Shown here: positions 1 through 5,600 of the stretch, piece by piece | Position numbering within the stretch: the first letter of the stretch is position 1 | Layout of the letters: each line of letters opens with the position of its first letter | Assembly (NCBI GenBank): GCA_030040035.1 | Contig: JASHUJ010000118.1 | Location: 1 to 5,829 of the forward strand | Source: Thermoplasmata archaeon | GTDB lineage: Archaea; Thermoplasmatota; Thermoplasmata; Lutacidiplasmatales; UBA184 | Direction: 5' to 3' | Length of the DNA stretch: 5,829 bases | Position numbers and translations under genes: made by a program | Notes under the pieces: model-generated | What the model was told of the DNA's origin: nothing | The model's database searches: none | Seen by the model: the letters and a program-made list of their open reading frames with translations, nothing else

Positions 1-381
1 GTCGCCCGGATCGACGCGGACGGCTTCGCCTACATCGTCGACCGCAAGAAGGACCTCATCAACGTCGGCGGGATGAAGGTCTATCCGCGGGAGGTCGAGG
101 AGGTGCTGTTCCAGCACCCGGCGGTCGCGGACGCGGCCGCGATCGGCGTGGCCGACGCCGCCCACGGCGAGGTCGTGAAGGCGTTCGTGGTCCGCCGGCC
201 GGGCGCGACGGTGACCGCTGACGAGCTGATCGCCTTCGTCCGCGAGCGCATCGCGCACTACAAGGCGCCGCGGACGATCGAGTTCCGCGACGCCCTGCCG
301 CGCAGCGGGGTCCAGAAGGTCCTTCGGCGCGTCCTCCGCGCCGAGGGCGCGGGCCCTGCCCTAGAGACCCCGGCTCAGTAG
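1..381 (+). CDS. AMP-forming acyl-CoA synthetase/ligase, C-terminal fragment (5' end outside window)
   Basis: This is the C-terminal lid domain of an ANL-superfamily enzyme, which activates a carboxylate with ATP to an acyl-adenylate and then a CoA thioester in the cytoplasm. The frame is open from base 1, so only the last 126 residues are present; full-length members usually have about 500-560. Visible signatures are the A8 hinge (YIVDRKKDLINVGG, residues 11-24), followed by KVYPREVEEVL, and the A10 region near the end (PRSGVQKVLRR, residues 100-110) with the conserved lysine at 106. The usual small 'sGK' ahead of that lysine reads VQK here. The C-terminal domain alone cannot give the substrate; medium/long-chain fatty acid is a guess from the neighbouring beta-oxidation genes. 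The gene is convergent with the acyl-CoA dehydrogenase, and its last 21 bp overlap the end of that gene. Confidence 0.93.
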   Translation, partial: VARIDADGFAYIVDRKKDLINVGGMKVYPREVEEVLFQHPAVADAAAIGVADAAHGEVVKAFVVRRPGATVTADELIAFVRERIAHYKAPRTIEFRDALPRSGVQKVLRRVLRAEGAGPALETPAQ

Positions 382-1554
382 ATCGCGCGAAACGACCAGC
401 CGCTGGATCTCGTTGGTCCCCTCGAAGATTTCGGAGATGCGCGCGTCCCGGTACGCCCGCTCGATCGGGGTGCCGCGGATGTACCCGAGTCCGCCGTGGA
501 TCTGGAGCGCCTCGTCGATGACCTCGCCCGCCCACTCCGAGGCGAGGCACTTCACGATCGCCGCCTCCCGCGTCTTGTCGACGCGCTCGAGCCGGCTCCA
601 GGTCTTCGGGTCCGGGCCCATCCGGTCCTGGTGCGCCGCCGCGTGGTACACGAGGTAGCGGAGCGCCTGGATCCGCATCGCCATGTCGGCGAGCTTGAAC
701 TGGATTACCTCGTACTCGCTTATGGGGAGACCGAACTGCGTGCGGTTCTTCGCGAACTCGAGCGCCTGGTGGGTCGCCGCCTGCATGCCGCCGAGCGACG
801 CGGCGCCCAGCGAGACGCGCCCGACATCGAGGGCGGTCATCGCGACGTGGAAGCCCTTCCCCACCTCGCCGAGGACCCGCTCCGGCCCGACCTCGACATG
901 GTCGAGGATCAGTTCCGCCGTCGAGGTGCCGTGGAGGCCCATCTTCTTCTCGCACCGGCCCACCTTGAACCCGGGGAGGTTCGCGTCGATGAGGAACGCG
1001 GTCACGCCCCCGTTCGGGCCGAGCTTCGCGTCGGTGGCCGCCATGAGGACGATCGAGTCGGCCTCGCGACCGTTCGAGACGTAGATCTTGTTCCCGGTGA
1101 TCGTCCAGTGATCGCCCGAGCGCTCCGCGACCGTGTGGACCGCACCCGAGTCGCTGCCCGAACCCGGCTCGGTGAGGCTGAACGCGAGGAGCTTCTCGCC
1201 CTTCGCGGCCGGCACGAGCCAGCGACGCTTCTGCTCCTCGGTGCCGTACGAGAGGAGCGGGGTGGTGCCGAGCGAGGTGTGCGCCCCGACGATCGTCCCG
1301 TGCGAGGCGTCGACCTTCCCGAGCTCCTCGAGGAAGATGCAGTAGCCGAGCTTGCCGAGCCCGAGGCCGCCGTACTCTTCCGGGATCGGGATCCCGAAGT
1401 ACCCTTCCTCCTGCATCCGGCGAACGGAGGCGCGCGGGAACTCCTCCTTCTCGTCCATCTCGGCGACGACCGGCGCCACCTCCTTCGCGAGGAAGGCCCG
1501 CGCCGCGTCCCGGAACGCCTCCTGGTCGGGCGTGAACGAGAACTCGATCGGCAT
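361..1554 (-). CDS. Acyl-CoA dehydrogenase (FAD-dependent, short/medium-chain type)
   Basis: This 397-residue flavoenzyme introduces the alpha,beta double bond into acyl-CoA, the first oxidative step of beta-oxidation or of branched-chain acyl-CoA catabolism, and passes electrons to ETF. An N-terminal helical domain is followed by the FAD/substrate signature LTEPGSGSDSGA (residues 127-138) and the beta-domain segment KIYVSNG (156-162). The C-terminal helical domain contains KNRTQFG (269-275), QIHGGLGYIRG (351-361) and SEIFEGTNEIQR (374-385). E378 in that last motif matches the catalytic glutamate of the SCAD/MCAD type. Residues about 308-326 look like a short extra loop between two C-terminal helices. 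The ATG lies 2 nt after the hydratase stop, with an SD-like AAGGGGG at 1562-1568 spaced 7 nt upstream. Chain length or branched specificity cannot be read from sequence. Confidence 0.96.
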   Translation of the reverse strand: MPIEFSFTPDQEAFRDAARAFLAKEVAPVVAEMDEKEEFPRASVRRMQEEGYFGIPIPEEYGGLGLGKLGYCIFLEELGKVDASHGTIVGAHTSLGTTPLLSYGTEEQKRRWLVPAAKGEKLLAFSLTEPGSGSDSGAVHTVAERSGDHWTITGNKIYVSNGREADSIVLMAATDAKLGPNGGVTAFLIDANLPGFKVGRCEKKMGLHGTSTAELILDHVEVGPERVLGEVGKGFHVAMTALDVGRVSLGAASLGGMQAATHQALEFAKNRTQFGLPISEYEVIQFKLADMAMRIQALRYLVYHAAAHQDRMGPDPKTWSRLERVDKTREAAIVKCLASEWAGEVIDEALQIHGGLGYIRGTPIERAYRDARISEIFEGTNEIQRLVVSRDLLSRGL

Positions 1555-1556
1555 CG

Positions 1557-2351
1557 TCACGCCCCCTTGAACTTCGGCGGACGGTGCTCGACGAAGGCTG
1601 CGATCCCCTCGCCCAGGTCCTCGCTCGGGAGCACCTCGTGCTCGAAGAGGCTCGCTTCGAGCTCGAGGCCCTCCGCGAGCGGACGGGCGAGCCCCTCCTG
1701 GATCGCGCGCTTCGACGCCTGGACGGCCCGCGGCGCGCGCTGGGCGATCGTGTGCGCGAGATCCCGGGCGGCCCGCAGCTCCTGGCCCGCCGGCACGACG
1801 CGGTTGACGAGTCCGATCCGGAACGACTCGGCGGCGGGGATCATCGCGCCGGTGAAGATCAGCTCCTTCGCCTTCGCGGGGCCGACGAGGCGAGCGAGCC
1901 GCTGGGTCCCGCCATAGGCCGGCATCAGTCCGTAGTTCACTTCGGGGGCCCCGAGCTTCGCCGACTCCCCGGCGATCCGAAGGTCGCACGCGAGCGCGAG
2001 CTCGAGCCCACCCCCGAGCGCGAGGCCGTTGATCGAGGCGATCACCGGCACGCGCAGGTCCGCGATCCGGCCGAACAGCTCGTGGCCGCGACGGACGATC
2101 CCGGGCGCGCTCGCGAGGTCGAGCGTCGCCATCTCCTTGAGGTCGGCCCCGGCGCTGAAGTACTGCCCGTCGCCGGTGAGGATCACGGCCCGGGCCGCAG
2201 GGTCCGACTCGATCGCCCGCACGTGCTGGTCGAGCTCGGTGAGCACGGTCGTCGCGAGCGCGTTCACGGGCGGGTTCTTCAGGACGAGGAGCTCGACGCC
2301 ATCGTCCTCGCGCTTGCGACCGACCTTCTCTCCTTCGGGCACGGGGTCCAC
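1557..2351 (-). CDS. Enoyl-CoA hydratase/isomerase (crotonase family)
   Basis: This 264-residue crotonase-fold protein probably hydrates trans-2-enoyl-CoA to 3-hydroxyacyl-CoA, using the product of the adjacent dehydrogenase. The first oxyanion-hole segment is YFSAGADLKEM (64-74) and the second is ALGGGLELAL (111-120). Both glutamates expected in a true hydratase are present: E117, within the second segment, and E137 in APEVNYG (135-141), followed by the typical GGTQRL. The protein ends HRPPKFKG, common in the family. The start is GTG. The first clear family similarity begins near residue 10, and a second GTG three codons in (2342) is an alternative. No good Shine-Dalgarno precedes it, but an AT-rich box does (2378-2384), suggesting a leaderless or nearly leaderless mRNA. 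It is the first gene of a two-gene operon with the dehydrogenase. Other crotonase activities (isomerase, dehydratase) remain possible. Confidence 0.93.
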   Translation of the reverse strand: MDPVPEGEKVGRKREDDGVELLVLKNPPVNALATTVLTELDQHVRAIESDPAARAVILTGDGQYFSAGADLKEMATLDLASAPGIVRRGHELFGRIADLRVPVIASINGLALGGGLELALACDLRIAGESAKLGAPEVNYGLMPAYGGTQRLARLVGPAKAKELIFTGAMIPAAESFRIGLVNRVVPAGQELRAARDLAHTIAQRAPRAVQASKRAIQEGLARPLAEGLELEASLFEHEVLPSEDLGEGIAAFVEHRPPKFKGA

Positions 2352-2377
2352 CGGCTCCGCGAGACGCGACCGGGCTC

Positions 2378-2384
2378 ATAATTT
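2378..2384 (-). promoter_or_regulatory. Candidate TATA box for the hydratase-dehydrogenase operon
   Basis: On the minus strand this reads AAATTAT, an AT island in otherwise GC-dominated sequence. Its centre is 30 nt from the GTG of the enoyl-CoA hydratase. With the usual archaeal TATA-to-start-site distance of about 26 nt, transcription would begin about 4 nt before the GTG. The element is inferred from position and composition only. Confidence 0.5.
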
Positions 2385-2391
2385 CCCCGCA

Positions 2392-2450
2392 CGGCCGACG
2401 CGTCCCGGCGGGGGCGCGCTCACGCTCTTATAGCGGGGGGTCGTCGGCCG
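2392..2450. repeat. Perfect 9-bp inverted repeat in the divergent promoter region
   Basis: CGGCCGACG at 2392-2400 is the exact reverse complement of CGTCGGCCG at 2442-2450, with 41 bp between the arms. The left arm lies just upstream of the hydratase TATA-like box. The right arm lies between the agmatinase TATA-like box and its start codon. It could be a paired operator for a shared regulator, but GC-rich DNA makes chance repeats of this length fairly easy. Confidence 0.35.
2428..2432 (+). promoter_or_regulatory. Candidate TATA box for the agmatinase-bud32 operon
   Basis: TTATA stands out in GC-rich sequence. Its centre is 25 nt before the agmatinase GTG at 2455, the distance expected if transcription begins at or next to the start codon. 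No Shine-Dalgarno is visible between box and GTG, so a leaderless mRNA is likely. This is inferred from spacing and composition. Confidence 0.55.
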
Positions 2451-2454
2451 GACC

Positions 2455-3330
2455 GTGATTCGTCCCACCACGTTCGCGGACGCGGGCGCGTCGTTCGACG
2501 ACGCGGAGTTCGTGATCGTCGGCGTGCCGTTCGACCGGACGACGTCGTTCCGGCCGGGCGCCCGCTTCGGCCCCGACGCGATCCGCCAGCATTCCTGGAA
2601 CTTCGAGTCGTACGACCTCGAGACGGGGATCGACCTCTCCGAAGCCGCCATCCACGACCTCGGGAACGCCGAGGAGTTCGGCAGCGCCGAGGACATGGTC
2701 CGGACGGTCCGCGAGGAGATCGGGCCCATCTTTGCGGCCGGCAAGGTACCCATCGTCTTCGGAGGCGACCACGCCTGCTCCCCGCCGGTGGTCGAGGCCT
2801 ACCCCGCGTCGGCCCCCTCGCTGGGCGTCCTCTACCTCGATGCGCACATGGACTTCCGCGACAGCTATCTCGGGGATCGGCGCAGCCACGCGTGCTCGTC
2901 GCGCCGCGTTCTCGAAAAGGTCGGGGCGCGGAACGTGGTCGTGCTCGGGGTCCGCTCGGTCTCGCGCGAGGAGATCGAGGACAACAAGTCGCTCGGGATG
3001 TCGTACGTGACCGCGCACGAGATCGCCCGCGACGGGATCCAGGCGGCGGTCCAGCAGGCCCTGAACATGCTGAAGACCGAACGGATCTACATCACGCTCG
3101 ACATCGACGCGATCGACCCCGCCTACGCCGGCGCGACCGGCACGCCCGAACCGTTCGGGCTCACCCCGCGCGACGTGAAGTACATCATCGGCCAGGCGGC
3201 GCCGCGTCTCGCCGGGTTCGACATCATGGAAGTGAGCCCGATCTACGACACGGGCAACACGAGCGCCCTCGCCGCCCGGCTCGCCCGGGAGGCGATCGTC
3301 CGGTCGCTTGCCGCCCGGCGCGCCCGCTGA
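2455..3330 (+). CDS. speB: Agmatinase-type ureohydrolase (arginase/agmatinase family)
   Basis: This 291-residue binuclear-manganese hydrolase most likely converts agmatine to putrescine and urea. Metal-ligand motifs are complete: GGDHA (103-107, H106), LDAHMD (128-133, D129, H131, D133) and LDIDAIDP (215-222, D216, D218). The substrate loop SHACSSRR (144-151) and GTPEPFGL (229-236) also fit. SRP-like RPGARFGP (33-40) near the N-terminus is typical of the family. The GTG start is well supported: the next in-frame methionine is at residue 81, which would remove conserved sequence, and a TATA-like box sits 25 nt upstream. In some archaea related enzymes act on N1-aminopropylagmatine instead of agmatine, and arginase-family members also use guanidinobutyrate or formiminoglutamate. 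Substrate is therefore less certain than family. The gene lies just upstream of bud32 on the same strand, probably co-transcribed. Confidence 0.9.
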   Translation: MIRPTTFADAGASFDDAEFVIVGVPFDRTTSFRPGARFGPDAIRQHSWNFESYDLETGIDLSEAAIHDLGNAEEFGSAEDMVRTVREEIGPIFAAGKVPIVFGGDHACSPPVVEAYPASAPSLGVLYLDAHMDFRDSYLGDRRSHACSSRRVLEKVGARNVVVLGVRSVSREEIEDNKSLGMSYVTAHEIARDGIQAAVQQALNMLKTERIYITLDIDAIDPAYAGATGTPEPFGLTPRDVKYIIGQAAPRLAGFDIMEVSPIYDTGNTSALAARLAREAIVRSLAARRAR

Positions 3331-3332
3331 GC

Positions 3333-3336
3333 GGTG
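3333..3336 (+). promoter_or_regulatory. Shine-Dalgarno-like GGTG favouring the ATG start of bud32
   Basis: GGTG matches part of the archaeal Shine-Dalgarno consensus (GGAGGTGA) and ends 6 nt before the ATG at 3343. The competing GTG start at 3334 is itself inside this element, which is why the ATG was preferred. Confidence 0.4.
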
Positions 3337-3342
3337 CGGACC

Positions 3343-3996
3343 ATGGACGACGAATCACCGGCGGGTCCGACGGTCTCCCGGGGCGCCGAGGCGGCCATCC
3401 GCAAGGTCGACTGGTGGGGCTTCCCCGCGCTCCTCAAGGAGCGGGATGCGAAGAGCTACCGGCCGAAGGCGCTCGACGAGCGGCTGCGCCGAGAACGGAC
3501 ACGGACGGAAGCCCGCCTCCTGGTCGACGCCCGCAAGCTCGGCGTCCGGACCCCGATCATCTACGACCTCGACCTGGCCCGCCACCGGCTGGTCCTCGAG
3601 GAGCTCCCCGGACCGACCCTTCGCGCGCTGCTCGAAGATCCCGAGCTACCGCCCGACGTCCTGACGGGCGCGGTCCGGGCGTTCGGCGTGGCGCTCGGGC
3701 GGCTGCACGCCGGCCGCATCGCCCACGGTGATCTCACCAGCTCGAACGTGCTCTTTCCCGACGGCCCGACCGGGGCCCCCGCGCTGATCGACCTCTCGAT
3801 GGGGAGCCGGAGTCCGGGCGTCGAAGAGCTCGGGATCGATCTCCATCTCGTCGAAGAGGACCTGAAGGCCCTCCACGCGAAACCCGAGGCGCTCGTGCGC
3901 GCGTTCCACCAGGGCTACGCGGAGGGGAACCCCGCCGGCGAGAAGGACGTCCGCGCCCGCGCGAAGGCGATCCGAGGTCGCGTCCGCTACGCTTAG
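3343..3996 (+). CDS. bud32: Bud32/Kae1-associated protein kinase-ATPase (KEOPS complex subunit)
   Basis: This is a small 217-residue kinase-fold ATPase of the KEOPS complex, which works with Kae1 to form t6A at position 37 of ANN-decoding tRNAs. Key features in order: RGAEA glycine-poor loop (13-17), K32 in LKER as the ATP lysine, KSYRPKALDERL (37-48), RTRTEARLL (52-60) on helix C, and the catalytic loop HGDLTSSN (128-135) with D130. The metal-binding aspartate D150 lies in IDLSMG, where the family usually has IDFGLG. The family's conserved GIDLHLVEEDLKALH-type segment (164-178) follows. The C-terminus ends RGRVRYA, resembling the basic tail of Bud32. It is stand-alone, not fused to Kae1 as in Methanocaldococcus MJ1130, and kae1 is not in the window. 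The gap to the agmatinase stop is 12 nt (3 nt if the GTG at 3334 is used), so co-transcription is likely. Confidence 0.92.
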   Translation: MDDESPAGPTVSRGAEAAIRKVDWWGFPALLKERDAKSYRPKALDERLRRERTRTEARLLVDARKLGVRTPIIYDLDLARHRLVLEELPGPTLRALLEDPELPPDVLTGAVRAFGVALGRLHAGRIAHGDLTSSNVLFPDGPTGAPALIDLSMGSRSPGVEELGIDLHLVEEDLKALHAKPEALVRAFHQGYAEGNPAGEKDVRARAKAIRGRVRYA

Positions 3997-4083
3997 GCAG
4001 ACCCTCGTACGGCGTCGCGCCCCCTCGCTCGATCCTATCCGCTCGGTCCGGGGGATCGGGCGCGGTCAGGGTTCGCTCGCGGT

Positions 4084-5595
4084 CTATGCGGGATGCTGCA
4101 ACCGCTCCAGCCCACCGACGAGCGCACGGGGCAGCTCGTCGATCACGTCGGTCGCCGTCAGTCCGAAGCTGTGCGTCGTGGCGGCGCGTAGCCCGGCCGA
4201 ACCGGTCCAGTAGGTTCCGAGCCGAGCCGCGTGGAGGGGCGAGAGACCCTGCGCGAGCAGGCTCCCGATGACGCCCGCGAGCACGTCCCCCACGCCGCCC
4301 ACGGTCATCGCCGGATGGTGATGCGCGTTCTCGAACGTCGTCCCTCCGTCCGAGACGAGATCCGGCTCCCCCTTCACGACCAGCGTGATCCGGCGTTCCA
4401 CGGCGAGCCGCTCGACGGCCGCGATCTTCTCCGGCTGGGACGAGGTCAGCGAGCCCCCGAACACCCGGGCGAACTCGCCCGAGTTCGGGGTCGCCACGAG
4501 GACCGGCGAAAGACCCTCCTTCGACCGCGCGTCGAACTCCTCCGGCGGTGGGATCGCGGCCAGCGCGTCCGCGTCGACGACGAGGGGGCGGCGTCCGAGC
4601 AGTTCGCGGATCAGCCGGCCCATCAGTTCGAGGGTCTCCGGATGGCCCCCCGCGCCCATCCCCAGCACGACGGCGCGCGGCGGGGCCGCCCGGAGGAAGT
4701 CGAGGATCTCCGGGAGGTCGGTCGGACGGAACCGATCCGGGCCGAGCGCCCGCACGATGAGATTCGGGCTGAACGACTGGATCCGTTCGGCGGTGCCTCC
4801 CGGGGCGAGCACGCTCGAGCGCTCCGCGCCGGAACGCAGTGCGGCGAGTCCGGCGAGCGCGGGCGCCCCGGCGTACGGTCCGCCGCCGACGACCACGAGG
4901 CGACCGCTGCGGCCCCGGTCGTGACGGCCGTCGGGCGGGTGGAAGAAGAGGAACTCCCCTGGACCCGTGCGCTGCCAGGCCGCGGCCGGCAGGCCGATGT
5001 CCCGGACCGTGACCTGGCCCGCCTCGACGGAGGCCATCTCGGTCTTCACCGTGGTCAACGCGACGGTCCACGAGGGCCGCAGCCCGTCCGGGTCGAGGAC
5101 CCCGGTCGGCAGGTCGATCGCGAGGACCGGGGCCCGGCTCGCTCGGATCGCCCCTACCGCCTCGCGGATCGGCGCGCGGAGGTGGGCGGACTGGCCGGTT
5201 CCGAGGAGCGCGTCCAGTACGAGCGGCATCGTCGCGAGCTCCTCGGACCGGGGGACCCGCAGGTGCACCGGCACCCGGTGCTCGATCCGCTCGAAGCATC
5301 GCAGCGCCGCGCGCGATCGGATCTCCGAGGGCGGACGGACGAGCCACACCTCGGGGGCATAGCCCCACTGCTGGAGGTAGAACGCCGCGCAGGTGCCGTC
5401 GCCGCCGTTGTTCCCCGTGCCCGCGACGACCGCGAGGCGCGCCGGCGGTGCGGGCAGGTGCCGCTCGGCCTCCTCGGCGACGGCCCGCCCGGCGTTTTCC
5501 ATCAGCGTGTCGACCGTGACGCCGAGCGCGACCGCGTTCTGCTCGACGACCGCCATCTCTTCCGACGACAGCGGTCGGCGCGAGGCGGCCCACAT
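4084..5595 (-). CDS. nnr: Bifunctional NAD(P)HX epimerase / ADP-dependent NAD(P)HX dehydratase
   Basis: This 503-residue fusion enzyme repairs hydrated NADH and NADPH. The N-terminal YjeF_N-type domain epimerises R-NAD(P)HX, and the C-terminal ribokinase-like domain dehydrates the S form using a nucleotide (ADP in most prokaryotic members). Length matches the family (about 500-515). N-terminal motifs are LMENAGRAV (31-39), GTGNNGGDG (59-67), LDALLGTG (127-134) and AIDLPTG (159-165). C-terminal motifs are GRLVVVGGGPYAGAP (231-245), VVDADAL (339-345), TPNSGEF (369-375), KGEPD (408-412) and GGVGDVLAG (433-441) with D437. Several dehydratase signatures differ from the common form. The ATG 10-13 residues before the first conserved helix is the natural start; extending further would enter the aIF1A coding region. 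It begins 5 nt after the aIF1A stop, with no clear Shine-Dalgarno, so translation may be coupled. Confidence 0.95.
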   Translation of the reverse strand: MWAASRRPLSSEEMAVVEQNAVALGVTVDTLMENAGRAVAEEAERHLPAPPARLAVVAGTGNNGGDGTCAAFYLQQWGYAPEVWLVRPPSEIRSRAALRCFERIEHRVPVHLRVPRSEELATMPLVLDALLGTGQSAHLRAPIREAVGAIRASRAPVLAIDLPTGVLDPDGLRPSWTVALTTVKTEMASVEAGQVTVRDIGLPAAAWQRTGPGEFLFFHPPDGRHDRGRSGRLVVVGGGPYAGAPALAGLAALRSGAERSSVLAPGGTAERIQSFSPNLIVRALGPDRFRPTDLPEILDFLRAAPPRAVVLGMGAGGHPETLELMGRLIRELLGRRPLVVDADALAAIPPPEEFDARSKEGLSPVLVATPNSGEFARVFGGSLTSSQPEKIAAVERLAVERRITLVVKGEPDLVSDGGTTFENAHHHPAMTVGGVGDVLAGVIGSLLAQGLSPLHAARLGTYWTGSAGLRAATTHSFGLTATDVIDELPRALVGGLERLQHPA

Positions 5596-5600
5596 CGCGA

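Noticed and set aside
496..1917. Long + strand open frame (473 codons) antisense to the dehydrogenase and hydratase
   Set aside because: It spans two genes with clear families on the other strand, has no recognisable motif, and is rich in Arg, Glu and Leu as expected for an antisense frame in GC-rich coding DNA.
1555..2379. Apparent N-terminal extension of the dehydrogenase frame up to an ATG at 2379
   Set aside because: The extension is an Arg/Pro/Gly-rich out-of-frame reading of the hydratase gene; the dehydrogenase family begins at the ATG at 1554.
2428..3018. Minus-strand open frame (196 codons) opposite the agmatinase
   Set aside because: The + strand frame carries a complete metal-ligand set of the ureohydrolase family; the opposite frame shows no motif.
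3734..5593. Long minus-strand open frame (619 codons) overlapping nnr and bud32
   Set aside because: Low-complexity Arg/Gly/Pro-rich translation in the wrong frame of nnr; no family motif.
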